This document shows, piece after piece, positions 1 to 15,000 of a stretch of 64,000 nt of DNA. Positions within the stretch are counted from its first letter, which is position 1. Each line of letters begins with the position of its first letter. The notes beneath the pieces were generated by a model. The model searched no databases, had not been told where the DNA came from, and saw nothing but the letters and a program-made list of their open reading frames with translations. Made by a program: the position numbers and the translations under genes. Location: NCBI GenBank assembly GCA_009792885.1, contig WMCF01000029.1:5412000-5475999 (forward strand), read 5' to 3'. This stretch comes from Eremophila alpestris peregrina. Its lineage: Eukaryota > Chordata > Aves > Passeriformes > Alaudidae.

Positions 1-2803
1 TTAAAATAATTAAAATCTGTTTAAATATATCAAGGGGATTTGACAACATTAATATGGATCTTGTGTTAACTGCATTTGTCACAGTCATCTGTTATTGGTA
101 CTCCCACTGGCACGTGCAGCACAATAAAAGAATTAAAATGGTCAAAACACCATGAAATCAAAACATTCTCCTTTTGTATCCGTGATTTACATGATGGCAA
201 AAGTTTTGAAAGAAAGCCTTTGAAGCTGGACTACTGTGTGAGAATATTTATCTTTTTTAGGATGGAAGAAAGAGAGACCATCATTTTGAAAACGTTCTTT
301 CATCTTAAATAAAATATGAATGGTAAAACAATGTAACAATGGCAAGAACAAATGCTGACTTTTACTAGCAATCTTCATGTGGATCACTCATTGTACAAAA
401 GCATCACTCACAATTACAACACCAACAGGACAGAATAGCTACCCACTCATTTTCCTGTCACATAAAGCTTTTGAAATTGAGTTCTTTAATATATGCTAAA
501 ATTGATGATAGGGTTTTTTTGATAGAAAAGTTATTAACAATTTAGTATGTTGTTAAATTTCTAATATACTATTTGCCAAAGAAGGGAACTGCTAATGAAA
601 CACTCCCTCTATATTGAAACCTTCTGATAATTTGAAAGTTTTGTGATAGTTCAACATGAGTAGTAATTATATGCCTTAATTAATCGGGCATGGAATGTTG
701 AAGTCTGATAACCACAGTCCTCTCACTAATTACATGAGATCTAAGTTTCCAGAATATTTCAAGATACTAAAATACAGTGATGCAAAAGAGTCAACAGAAG
801 ACTCTTTGGAAAATCTAAAAAAAAAAAAAGTTTTTAGCACAAAACTTAAGAAAAGCAGCAGACTTCATAACAAGCCTTTAATTCAGCAATAACAGAACTG
901 TGCTAAAAAAGCTGCAGAGTTCCACACTCCTTTTGTGCAGCCAGCACCAGGCTTCTGCAGCAGTAATAAGGGGACTTCCATTGTTATGTTTTTCCCAGAT
1001 TCAGATACACTACATTCATTTAGGATCCAGCATCTTCCACACCGATCTCAGAAACCTCTCCAATGCAGATGCAAGTGGGAAGAAGCTCTGAATGGACTGG
1101 ATGACACATGTTTGATGAATTAAAAGTGCTTTCCCAAGTACAGAACTTAATTCATGATGAATTTAGACAAACAAAAAGGTCTGTAGTGATGAAAAAAAAC
1201 GTGAAACAAAAAAAAAAAAAGGTTTTGACAGAAAAAGTCTAAGACATCAATAGTATTTCTAGTAAGTTCGCATTTGGACAAGATAATTGATGAACAATAT
1301 TTAAACATGAAAATAGAATATAATTTTGAGAAATCAGAACAGACAAGATGTATATCAGATCAAAAAAAGCACTACAAATTATTACATTTCCACGGTTTCC
1401 TGTTGGGATATTTCTCCTAATTTAAGACCATGATAATTCCCAAAACATGTTAAACTCCACACTTTAAAGTTTACAAAAAACTTTTCCCATATTTCATAAT
1501 CAACATATTTCCTTTCCTCCCACCCTGTTAAATCCATGCAATTTTCATTTTAATAGCTGTACCTAAAGCTACTTACCAAACAACTACCAAAACTTTTTTC
1601 TTTTGTTCCTATTTAAGAAGGCAAGAAGAAACTATTCCTTTTAACAAACTAACAGGGAGATCAGATTCTGTGTCAATGGCCAACTAGTGCACCATCTGCC
1701 CCACAACATGCTCAGCAGGATTACGCGCTAATAAGACTTTTCAGAAAATGGGATCAAAAAGAACTTTAGAAATCAGACTAAGGTTAGTAAAAGGTCAAAG
1801 AAAAATATTAAGAGTTAAACTACAACCATTAGAAACTCAATGTTATATGTAAAGTTGAAGATGCAATGAAGAGAAGACAAAAAAATTCAAGAGTGAGGAC
1901 TTGGATCAAGCTGTACTTTATCGGTTTTGAAATACCTGCTACTTCATTTCCTATAATTAATAAAACCAGAATAAAGGCCAAGAGACCATTCTGAAGGTTG
2001 TTTCTACGTGTGTTTGAGGGAAAGGAAATTTCTCAATTTTAACAGCACATTAATACTAATTTAAGCTTATTATTGCCTTCTATTACTTATTCAAAACAAA
2101 AAGAAAGAACACATCTTCTCTCTCAGCCACAATTAGTTGGTTTAATGAATTTGGTAGAAAAGAATTTCTTGATAAAGCTAAATACAAATCTCTCCCTAGC
2201 CAAATCTTTCCTGAACATAGTCATACCTATTTGCAGCCCCGTACCTCACAAGAGCATTACCATCTTTTTAACCAATAAGGTGCCAAATTTAATCACAATA
2301 ATAAAAACATAAAGCACTTGCAGTCTATTCTGTGATGATGCTAACAGAAAACACACACCCATTAAAAACTATCCCTGAATGACAAGAGGGATCTGTGATC
2401 TCATTAGAAAAGCAATAAGACCAATAGCATCAGATCACAATGTGCTTGTTCTCAAGACACACACATTTGAATGGGTGTGATGCAGATTCACTTGTTCTCA
2501 GGGTACTACTGACAGGTGCAGTCACAAGCTGGAGCCATGAGGAAATAGGTCTAACTACAGGTAATAAAGTCTGAGAAAATCCTTTTGAGATTATCTACTA
2601 ATGACTTTGCATAAGGCCCTCTGCCAATTTCCCTCATTTGTCTATGAGATGGCATTGAAGGTATAAAAACTGAGCCAGCCAGAAGAAGCCTTTATAAAGT
2701 TAAAACCAAGCCACCATCCCACTCACACATCAGTGGGTGCAAGGGTAAAGAATTGGAATCACAACTAATTGCTCTGGAGAAATGCTCTACTCTTGACTCT
2801 TAC
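1..2803 (-). other. WDR72: WDR72 intron following exon 14 (partial)
   Basis: AT-rich non-coding DNA with many short A and T runs. I searched the minus strand for the next WDR72 exon (human VTDAKFCPRPFNVLP) and did not find it. The short open frames here show no family resemblance and no paired splice sites. Confidence 0.75.
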
Positions 2804-3006
2804 CTTATCTGAAGATTTCTCTGTATGAGCAAGGTGAGTGCCCATGCCATGTTTATACAAGCTTGAGTGTTTGTATCCAGAATTCTTGTTTTGTTTTGAC
2901 TGCTGAGATACAGGAAGTAGAGTATCTGCCACTAAGTATTCTGAATCTTCAATGGCACTCAGAATTGCTCTTGCTGTTTCACCAGTTTCATATCGTTCCA
3001 GTGTAC
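2804..3006 (-). CDS. WDR72: WDR72 exon 14, residues 586-653; last WDR72 exon seen
   Basis: A 203-base exon follows GTTCTCTAG and starts GTLERYETGETARAILSAIE. It then passes into a less conserved, Ser/Lys-rich linker (SQQSKQNKNSGYKHSSLYKH) and ends GATAAG|GTAAGA in phase 0. The TLERYETGE start matches human TLERHETGE. The linker diverges more than the propeller, as expected for the disordered middle of the protein. The preceding intron (8.6 kb) is the longest in the coding part. Confidence 0.94.
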
Positions 3007-6000
3007 CTAGAGAACACAACAGAAGTTGTAACTTTTTCAATGAGCTATACTATCACATCTCCATGTAAGTATCACAGTATTAATATGGTACACTACATGT
3101 GAGCAAGTAACTCTTCTTAAAATTAAAAATTTATTTTACACTATTGCTATTAAAAATAAAGCTTAATCTCTAAAGAAATCACTGCAGCAAATAACTTTGT
3201 TTCAGACCACCAGCAGCTCAGTATTTTTCACATGTGGAGTGAGATGCAGTTTTCAAAAGGAGATAAAGATATTCACAAAAATATCACTGGCCCTAACAGT
3301 CCAAAACAGTAATTTGTTTTCTCCTCACAAAGCTCTCCCAGAGCATCTATATCATTAACAGTGTAAACAACAACAAATTTATGTAATATTTTAGTGCTGT
3401 CCTCTAGTGTTCTGTATTACAAATAGCAAGAGAAGACTCCATTTTTTTTCATTCCATTCCTAAAAATTTTCAGACATAAAGAAGGTTTTTATATGAATAT
3501 ACATGTAGCTTAGTCATCAGGGATATGAATGTGATGTTTCAGAGACTATTTCATTGCTTGTGTGGCTCTCTGGAGTCTAAAGCCTCTAGATGTTATACCC
3601 AGTTATATTACTTTAGTAGAAGTTTCATCTAGTAATAATTTTAGTAATAGTATTTTAATTATAGCTAACATTAAAGATATCAAAACTGAGCTTAAATGTA
3701 TTTGAAATGAGCTACTATTATATACTATACATTTCTTACAGGAATTGAAAGAAATTGATGAACTAGCATATTTCCTATAAATATCAGCAATAAAACACAA
3801 CTGAAGGGTTTTTTCAAGTATTAAATATCTGCTATAACATGAAATGTTTTTCCCTTAAGTTTGAATTCTTTTTAGCCTCAAGTAATAAAACATGAACTTT
3901 CACTTTCACCGGTACAAGGAAAAAACGTGTAACATTGAAGTTCTATCAGTAACACCTGCTAAAAATATTGGACTGGGATTGAGGGATCTCATACAATAAG
4001 TGTTTGTGTGTATATGTGTGTATAAAATCTCTTTATCTGAAATTATTTCTCTGAAACTCATCCATTTCTGCTCACTGCAGTATCACCTCTGCTACTCACA
4101 TGACAAAGTCTTTGAATTCGGAGCAGAGGAGAATAGGGGGCCTGATTCTTTGTCCCCTATAAAAATCAATTGAACACCACAGATTACTGTAATATTGCGC
4201 TGACAGAAGTAAGAATCAGCCCCAATCGTTTTTTATGTGCCATTTTCTTAAATCCTCCCCAGGACTTGCAGCCAGTGCCAGGGACTGTTACAGGACAGGA
4301 TGGTTCCTGAAAGGAAAGTAAGTTGCCCAAAAGGTCTTCATAGTTACACTGTCTCCAAAGCTCCCAGCACTGACACATTTCAGTATTTCAGGACCAAAAA
4401 ACTAATGTTTATAGATACCTACCATACAGTTCATGCTAGACATGAGCAAACATACTTAAAAGTACTGCTGCATTTGCAAAGTGAAGAAGTTTGGAATTAA
4501 TACAGTCACTCAACTAATATTATTTTTGCTTCTTCATATATGTAAAGTAGTCCTTCAAGTTATAAACATGCTGCAAAACTACGTGGATTATTCAGAGCAA
4601 AATACAAACAAAATTAAAAGAAATCATTATTCTACTACTTTTCAGTGAAGGAGGCAAAGCTTTCTCTATCACCTTCTGTGGCAAGTCCACTACACAGTGA
4701 ATATTTGATGCCTGCATATACACACACATATATCCATCCTTGTTTTCTGCAATGCTTTTTTCAGTGCAATTCACCGCTGGAGTCCTCAAGACTATCATAA
4801 CATCCCTGTGAAATAACCAGGTATTATGTTCCTTTTAAGATAAATTACAGTAAGTAAGAGCAAATAGTTGGCAAAGACAAAATTAAGGAAGAGACCCATA
4901 TTCTGCAATGCCTGAATACATCTGGGAAACAAACAGGGATGATTAGGGGAAAGGATTTAGAAACCTGTTTATATGACAAAGACTTGCTGACCACTGCAAA
5001 AAGTCAAAATAATATTTGGGCAGGGTGGCCATTGTTCAGAAACTGTTATATGTTAAGAATATGCTGTCTGTGATTTTAAAGGAAAATGAAGAGTAAGAAA
5101 TGACAAAGCTTGTACATGAGAGAACAGGAAAGAGGAGAGAAATAAAGCTCATTCTTAAACCTAAACTATTTAAAAATGAATAAGCCCAAAGGATTCTGAT
5201 TGAGCATAAAATAACAATGGGTGAACAGGAAGAGATAAGGGTGTCTACACAGCAGCAGCACCACTGCTACCACCCCCTACTATACATACAAAACACAGGA
5301 AAAGAAAGTCTTTATCTCTCTAAAGCTGTGACCATAGCAACCAAGTCTCAGGAACAGTCAAGAGTGGAGTATTTCACTCTCCTGGGCAGCTCTGGACCAC
5401 CAGATGTGACTGGCTAGAGACTGCTACAACATCTTATTCTTCCTGTGGACCAAGTAGTACAAATTGTGTCTCTTGGTGTTAGTGCTGTCCACAGAGTTCT
5501 CAGGGTTCTGCATACTGAAGGATGCATTTTCACTGGAGAGGTCACACACATTTTCCTGCCTCGAGATGAGGCATTCACTGCCATCACATGACCTGTCATA
5601 TCATCAGGCTCCAGTGCTTTCTGTTTGCTGTCACAGCTAAAGTACTGAAAATCCTCAATATTGCAGTGCTGCTGTGACCTGGTAACTCAGATGACTCTTA
5701 CAGCATCACAGTGCTCTGTGAATGAGAAATTATTTCTGAATTGATTTTATTTAAAAACAGCATGTGGTCAAGAACAAATCATTTTCTTTACTAGTAGTCA
5801 AAACAGAAAACTCACCTTGCAGAACAAATACGATCTGTAACATAAGTTGTTTTATTTTCTCTTAAGATGTTCTTTGCCATAAATACCTATTTCACCTGAA
5901 AAAAACCCGCCCAACACACTTTCTTCTGTGATGGTGGAGAAAGGCATACAGAAATTTTATGTTCCTTGCTACAAAAATGCTTGAATTGTACAGTTCTACA

Positions 6001-9000
6001 ATCTTGCTCCAAGACAGTTGTCAAGCACGTTGCTTGAAAAATTTCTCCTTATTGCTAGTGATACCACTCCAATACCAATTGGCCCAAAACAGATGGAACA
6101 AACATGGCAGTAAGAATATATATTCCAACCAATACCAAGACAAAAGTAAATTCCATCTAGCAAAAAGAAATGGGATAGATTACATAAAATCTAGCCTATT
6201 GAAATAATCTACTAATATTTTAAAAGGCATTTTACTTATAGGAAGAGATTAGAAATCGAGATGCCCTGTGATGTGTATTTGCAGACCCTCCTTACTCATT
6301 TTTGCATTTGGATGATTTCTGTCATGTCCAACTCTGTGTGTTATTGACATTCTTCAGAATACACACTTTCAAAAGAGCATTAGCAAACTACTGTCAATAT
6401 CCTTCAGCTGAAAAAAAAAGTAATGAAGAACAACACAAAGGAAACTACTGAAATCTAATTTATAATATTGGTTTAGATATGTGGGTATAGAGAGCAATTC
6501 CCCAACACAGCCAGTCCTTACCTCAGGATTTCTGATGCAGGCACAAGACCCCCCAAAAAAAGGACACTCCCCTGTTCTCTCCCTGACTCCATCTAAACTA
6601 ATCCAAACAGTAAAGGACAATAATCCTTTGAATGAATTGTTAAGATACAATAAAAGTGCTAAGCTGGGCCAAAATGGAAGAAGTTACCAGCTCTGAACTC
6701 GGAAGATTTTACAAGTACAAAAAGGTCACAAAATCATAATTACTATTGGTTCTACAATTATCTAGGCAAAAATTTTAGTGAAGTAATGACCAAATTTATT
6801 TTGATAGAGTTCTAAGTTTCATTAAAATTATACAACTTATTTTCTCACAGCCACCTGATGAAATCTAAGCCTTAACTTTATAAACAGTTTAATCCCTAAT
6901 TTCTGTATGGGATGAGAAAAGTTGTCAGATGTACTAAATAAAGGTCTACTTAGGAAAAAAATAAAAAAGCCAGCCAAACAACCAAGACCCCACCTCTCAC
7001 ATTCTTCAGCTGAAGTGATACTTCCTGTTTACTACAGCAAGAAGTCTCATCATTGGCATCAATTATAAAAATATTGGGGCATATTAAGCTACATAAAATT
7101 ATCTTTAAACACACTTGGAAAGTTTGAAAACCTTCCAGCATGTTTCACCATCAATATGATCAAAGGGTTTGATCCATAACATCACTATCTGCAGAGTAAT
7201 TTCATTTTCTCCACGTTAGGTGTGCTTCTCAAACAGCAGAGGTTTTATGCAGCATTTATATTTATCCAGGTGGTGTTCACACAACAAGAATTACTTTCAG
7301 AGTATTTCTGAACTCTTCTCTACTTTTCACAAAGGTTTTTATGATCACATAGATGGATTTGACTAATATTAGACATTGCTTATTTTATTAGGGCTGACGA
7401 GTTAATTAAAAGGCTGGCTTATTTTATTGATATCTATGCAGTTTTAAATGCTTGAGGTAAAATTTGCTATGCTTGACAGCTATCTTAAGGTGGTATGATT
7501 TGTTTTCTTTCTCAGCAGAAGTGTCTCAAGCCATCTATCATTCTTGCTGAAGTCCTGAAACACAAGTGTTTCAGAAAAGCATCATGTCTTCAAGTATGGA
7601 CTCAGAACTGAACATTCACCTTCTGTGAACTGAACCTCCAAGCTGATGACTTGTTCCCACCACAGTGACAGCATTGCCTGAAGTTATTGTTGCTTTTCCT
7701 GCTTGCTCAAGCCAGAGAGGTCCACAGAGACCATTCCACGTGGTGGCAAACCAAATCAGTCTCACTACAGTGAATGGAAGTGATAAGTTGTTCACTTACC
7801 TCTACTGAAAACCCCAAGATAAACACATCAGTGTTTATCTGATGCTACATTTACAAAAGCAGGTAGAAATAGCACAGAAAATTTCTGAATTGAGGTAGCA
7901 GGTACTTCCATGTACCTCTCTGGTATAGTCAATACATCAAAACATGAGGGGTTTGAAACTACATACCACCTAGAGCATCCTCAGAATAGTTCTATATAAA
8001 ATATAGTCATTCTTAGGATTTCTGGTTTGTCTAGATGCAGATGTTAGAAGCCAAGACAACTGCAACTCTTTTGCACATAAAGGAAAATAGCAGAACTATT
8101 GTCACTAAGTACTCAAATACTGTGCTAATAAACACATCAAAATACAAGAACAAGCATTCTATTCAGAGAAGGATTCAGGTAGAGCATAAATAGGAAAAGC
8201 AATACACAAACAGTGCAGATAAAATAAGATACTGTATACTCATTTAGTTATTGTCTATTATTCACTGATGATTTTTGACCTTTTCTAGTAAGGATTGTAA
8301 GCAGAGTTAGTTTTGACTGTTAAGGATATCTGACTTCATAAAATACTTTTTAGGCATATGTTTCAATTTTTTCTTCATGTTGGAGCTAGCAGCATATAAG
8401 ACAGTTCTGAAAATTTGCTCGTCCTGGAGAAGCATGAAAAAACCAAAATACAGCCAATGTAAAGCTAATTACACAGTATGAGAACTGAACAATAAATTGA
8501 AGTTTTATTAAGTGATGTTATTCTATCTTTAAACCCAAACTAAACATAGCATTAACAATAAAATGATAGAGCAAGGCTTGTAAGGCAAAAGAGAGTAACA
8601 GGAAATAAGTAAATGATTCATTCTGCAAGTATTATGAACTTCAAGGAATAAATTCACTTTAAGCTCGTACTAATTGAAAAACAATTTATTGCTGATAAAT
8701 GAAGATTATTAACTCTGAGCAAGGAAGATTGCTATTTCAAGTCCACCCATTCATTCCTCACTCTTAATACCCATTGGATCTAAAGGTGGCTCAGCAGACA
8801 TTCTGCTATATGCACACAGCAAGCAAAAACCCTTTGATCCTTTTCTCACTGTATCTTATTGTAATGATATTTACTTTTCTAAAAAAGCAAAGATACCAAC
8901 TGGTTAGGAAGATGTAAAAGCAATACAGAGAACAGCTAATTTCCTTATTGAAGGGGATTTCAAATGGTGGCTATTGGAAGAAAAATTCTGCACTTTAATT

Positions 9001-12000
9001 AGAATAAAATTTGTTATTGATTTTCATATTTGTCTTCTAGCACACCAGTTTGGAGCATATCCTGTACACATACGACATTAATATTCCAAATGTATTATTA
9101 GATCAATATTCATTGTCATGGAAAGATATTCCACTGTAATGGAAAGTTGCCGTACCCATATATTAAAATTTAGGTAAAATATATTAAACTACACAGATAC
9201 TATTTCATGGCCTCTGTATTGTTTTCTATATCACTACCCACATATAGGTGCAACATAAGCATTTAAACTTAGAAAAATTTTACTGTGTTTTGTAAATCAA
9301 GGGAATAAGAGGATATAATTAAATTTATCTTATTCTAGACCTGTAAGAGCAACAGGCCTTTTTTCTCCCCCCACCTCTTTTAGACTTGTAGTCAGTGAGG
9401 AAGAGATACAGACTTAAATTATACTTGAAGTCAACTACACTCCTATAAACTATGCTGAAATCCTATTTATTTAGAATATATGCAGACTACTGTACTCAGA
9501 AAACTTCCCAGTGATCACGTAAAATAAGGGTCTTTGTAAATCTCATGAAAAAAGAGTACAAGTTGTACATGAAGTAGCACTTGGTTTACAGTTTAACCTA
9601 GGACACAAAGATTCTTCTGTTCCATAAAATGATGATTGTGAAAGCCTGTTGAGACAAACATTTTTAGGTATTTTGAAATGCTTTCTGTACAAGTGTGTTG
9701 TCAACCTCTGCCATAGGAAACTGGACAATGAACTGTTATACACAATGAAATCTTCCATCTGCTTTAGTGGTCACCCCTTTAATTACCTGATAGAAGAACC
9801 ATTCCAGAGTCAAAGTGGTACTAGGTCTCTAAACTTTTCTTAAGTCACCACTCAAATTCAACAGCATTATTGCTGACTCTACAAGAGTGTAAATACTGAA
9901 ATATTCATACAAATTTCTTAATCCACAGCCTGAAATTAGAAACAGACTGGCTGTTTTCCCAGCCATCCATTACCTTTTGCAGGAACAGGAACACTGTTCA
10001 GATTTGGCTTTTTAACTTCAAACAGTGATCTATGAGTCTGACACAATACTCCACTGACTTGAACTTAGAGGCAAAGCCCAAGTCATGAAGCTAACTGCAT
10101 AGCCAGAAGAAATAGAAACACTTTTTGACTGTAGAAGCAATAAAAGTTATCTTATGTCCCTTTCCATAACAGAATTCAAGCACAAGGCTACCACTCAGAT
10201 TTTATCCTATTTAACTGAGGGAACACGTTCAGAGGGAACTGTGTAGGCAAGTGGTACTATGTGTGGCTGCCCATTCATTTGCCAACAGATGAAATCCTAA
10301 GGAAAGGTGCTGTGCTCCTGCAGAGGTGCCTCAGTGATGCTGTGTACATCTCTGTCACACATCTGAACAACGCCTTGTCTGCCTGAGTGCCACTGAAGTA
10401 TCTACATAGCTCTTGATCTAGGTCAGGCCAATTTCAAGGATCAATGCCATGACCTCTTGTGTTCTGCTGCAATACAGATGTAATTCAAGACTAAAGCACC
10501 CACAGTACATCCTACTAGGCTTTCTCAGGTATTGACCCAGGATGGCACCTTTTAGTCAGCAATAGATAGCAGGAACAACAACGGATTTGTTAATTGCTAC
10601 TGTTTGGTGAATAACAGCATCTTTTCCTGTGTACCAGCTACTCTTTAAGAGATGGTGATTGTGGCACTCATTCTTCCATGATACTCATAACAAAAGACAC
10701 TTTTAGCCATCTGCATCCTATGTCTGAATACATAATATGTATGAGCAGTGGTACCCATTTCACTTCCTCTTTAATCTTGAAGTAGGCAATGATTTTATGA
10801 GTAAAGGAGGGACAGTTCAAATACACCCTGATCTTTCCTGTTTTGTCTAAAGCAGAGTGTAGATAGTGTGTTGTAATAACCTGTAAAATAAATTGTGATC
10901 TCAGTGCTCAGTAAAATTGGGTTTTGATACAATTTTAACACGCTGTGCATTTCAGTGGCTCTGGACTCAATGCCCCTTCCTCCTCTGAGGACATACAGCT
11001 CTGAATTGCCTGGACACTCATATTGAAGTGTCTAATACCATTACAACCTCTGATAGAGTTCTTTTGTCCAAGATCAAGTAACTATATTTAATACCCATAT
11101 GAATCAACATTACATTCTCAAATCACCTGGGAATCTACAGTTTAACCTGAAAACATTCGGCTTTAGTTTTGCTGACTACACAGTTGTGAGCTTTACAATT
11201 ATCTTCAACTATTAAATGATCATCAATTAAATCAAAATATCTCAGATGATGAATTTTTGGAAGAAATAATAACTTTGTGCTCCAACTTGGGACAGTTTAG
11301 ACTGAAAAACATCAGTCTTTTTAATAAGTTGGATTTTTATTTATAGCTCCCAGGAGTATTCAACTCAATTCACTGCTATGTCAACTAAACTTCTGATTAT
11401 CAGGATCAGACTTAAGCTGTTCTATTTTAGTAGTGGCATACCATAAGAAAAAATTTCTTTCTTTCTTTTTTATACAAACATTGAAACTCTCTAATTCATA
11501 TAATCAATGTGTTAGTATTTCTACAAATGTTTTGCCCTTCTATAAGTTATACTCCTATAACACCACACGACAGACACATCTTCAGGATAGTGTGCAAAAC
11601 AAGTAGGATGACCCCTTTGTGTTATTACCTGTTTCAATTTCCCAAATGTAAACTGAATTGTCTTCACATCCAACAATTAGCACATTCTCAAGAGGGTCAA
11701 ATTTTATCTTCTTCACAGGAAACAGATGCTTTCTGGCATGTAAGAGACATTGTCTCTTCTGAAGGTGTAGAATTGCTACTGAGTGGTCACTGCACACACA
11801 GCACACTATACTTTGGTCTTTCAACTGCAAAACAGAAAACTCCAGTTTCAACACTGTAACCACATTCATAAGCACATCATTTTAGCAGGCCTAGTAGAAG
11901 TATTCCAGCAATTTCTTTCCCAGAACATACTCCTTTTAGAGAATTATGTTTTCTTTCAGCCAACATCTTCTTTTTCAGCAGGCTGGCTATACAACTAATT

Positions 12001-15000
12001 TCCTGACAGGAAAACATATCTTTGCTTTTTCAGTATTTTAAATGTAATAATTTAAATTCCATTTATTCACAATATTTAGCATATCAAAGCAGTGATTATA
12101 TAACCAACTATACAGTAGCAGTTGTCCTAGAGGAGAAAGTAGTTTAAAAATTACCTTAAACCAAACTGGGGTTCCTGTGAAATATAATTATGTCAGGTCT
12201 AAAAAGAAAAGCCAAGGGTAATGTATTGCTAACAATAAAACTGTTACAAATTCATTTCATACTGTATGGATCTGATAATGCAAAGCCTTCCCTTACTGCA
12301 TGTAATTTTTGGCAACACACAGAGGAATTCCCCTACAGAACAACTCTTCAAACAAGGCTGAAACACCAGGTAGGCAGGCATTAAATCCTACTCAGTTTTC
12401 AGAATAAAGATGAAAAGAAGCCTTACAAGTATTACAAACTTTGTTACTGCAAACCAATTTCTGACTACTTAATTTTGGCATGTACACGAACTCTGAGTCA
12501 TTCATAAGTATCAAATATGTCTTTGCAGGCTTTCTAGGAGGAAAAATGGAAATCCCAGCCCCACACAGAACACAATGTTCCAAAGTTCACAGAACATCCA
12601 GTACATTAAATTTTCACAGAAATTTAACTTGAAAATTCAATTAATTAGAACACAACTTCAAATTATTCTAAATATCATAAAATTAAAAACATACTCACAA
12701 AGCACCAAACAGATGTGTCAAGAGTCAAAATGAAGGATATATATTTTGGACCAACAGAGGAGGTTGAAATACTCTGTTCAAGCTCCTAGCCTTACTGAGT
12801 ACGTTCTTTCAATAAGGAAGAGTTAATTAGATTGAGATATAAGTTGATAATCATGATATTAAAAATGGTGAATAGAATGTTAAGAGCTTCAATTTAATAT
12901 GTCACAAACTCAAGAACTCAATTCCCTGCAACTAAAAGCAGCTTTCAAGGACAACAATTAACTGAAGGTAAATTAAGCATAAAGTGGTGAGATCTAAAGT
13001 ATTGGCAGATAGGTTTTCTTTTTATACTCCCTTGTATGTAAAGATATATACAGATGGGTATATAGAGATACAATTTTTGAGACATCATTTATTATGCTTT
13101 CACTTACTCTGTAGTGTTCTGGGGAGCGCAAGAGCTCTGTCACTGCACCAGACTGCAGATTGAACTGGTGTAGGATGCCTCCAGTAAATATATCCCAGCA
13201 GATCACAACAGAATCCTGGCCCCCTGATAACAGCCAGCTTGGATCAAATCTTACTGATGTGTCATGTGGATAAAGCAGGCAAGTGACTCTGCTACTGTGA
13301 CCATTCAGAACCTTGTAAGGTAGATTATCTGAAACAAGATGGAACATAAATTATTCTAGCTCTTTAAGAACAGGAGTTCCATATTTTACAGCACATTTCC
13401 TGAAAGTCAGTATAAATATACCCAACCTTTACACGGGCTCAAAGAATTTTGGACCTGTTCCTAAAAGTGAGAACAAAGGTCTGCATCTGAGCTTCAGTAC
13501 TGAGATGTACCCTTTATGCTCCCTTCAGCGGAATGAGCTTTTAGAGAGCAAACAAAAAAGAAAACTGCCAATACAGTGACATGCCACATATCTCACTTCT
13601 AGGGGATATTCAATCCTACAGCCATTACCAGATTCCCACTACTGGAAAGCACCTTGGTTGTACTAAGCTGTGATCCAATAGATCAACTAAGGAAGGAGAA
13701 AGATTATCATGATCTTTCATTGTCCTCATTCCATTCTTGACAACCAGGCCCTACTTTTCAGAGAATTTTTACAGGGATCACTGGAAGGGATGCCAGAAAT
13801 ATGAAGTCTGCTGTGCTTGACTGAGATGAATCTGAACAAATTATTAAAACTTACCTTTAAGGAAAGATATGTTCTCTAAAAGTCTTGCTCTTGCAGTTTT
13901 TAAACCTAATGTTACAAAAATTTTCCCATTTTCACATCCACATACAAGCTTATCAAGACCGGGTATGTACACAGAGGAACTGACAACTGCACTTCCAAAT
14001 CCATCTTCAGATCCACAAAGTTGATCAATAATTCCCTCTGACATGGAATGATGTTTATCAAAATTATCCTGAAGAGTCCACACAGTTGTAATTGGGATCT
14101 CTAAAGGATGGGGCAAGAAAGGATTTTTTTGTTTATGCAAAACAAAATATAAAAAGTCAAACTAAACAAAACGCACATTTTCATCTCTTGATCACTTGCC
14201 TTAACTTATCCTTTCTGCAGTCAGCAGTTGCTACTCCTCCTAACTACAGGCCATCACCACACAATGATTCAATAAGCATCACTCTCTAGTGTAAAAAGTT
14301 TTTTTGGGAGAATTTTGATTTTCATGAACATAATGAAAAAGATGGTAGCAAGGTGCCAAAAGTGCCAAACCTTTTGGAGAACCATCAAATGTTGACACAG
14401 GAACATCAGGAATATGCCACAAAGTGATCCGTCCTGAAGCCTCACCAGAAAAAAGAACCTTGTAGAAAGGCTCCTTTCTTTCATTCATGAAGCCCATGGC
14501 AAAAGGAAGACTCTGAAAAAGAACAGTAAATCAATATTCTGAAAGAAAATAATGTAATAATTAACTGTAAATGTGAAGGAGTTTTTTTCATCAAAAGCTG
14601 TAAAAATACAAAACAAACCACAGCTGATTTCTTATCTGCCACTAAATCCTGCCCAGACCAAGTCTACTCTGCCTGGTATAAACCTCTCAAGGATCACCTC
14701 TGCTTTTCAAGAATCCTTGGCTAAACCTACATCCTAAATGAAAAAGCAGACTGGGAGGTCTCCCCAGGTTTATAGTTTCACCAGCATAAGGACCAAGGTC
14801 AGGATAAAAAAACAACACAGTGAAATATTGATAATATTTGCATCAAAACAAATTCAGTCAAGCTTCAGCCATCACAGCTTGCATGACTACAAACAGTGAA
14901 AGGTAAGAATTATGCTTTTACACAGGTAATGGTCTATAACACTCTCATTCAGTCATGAGGTGGTGTGGCATTTCCAAGAGCAATGAAGCTGCTGAAGGGT

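Larger units (their letters stand above)
11825..14370 (-). other. WDR72: WDR72 introns 10-12 (around exons 11 and 12)
   Basis: Three introns (14101-14370, 13329-13854 and 11825-13107) separate exons 10 to 13. They contain only AT-rich sequence. No repeat or additional exon was recognised in them. Confidence 0.7.
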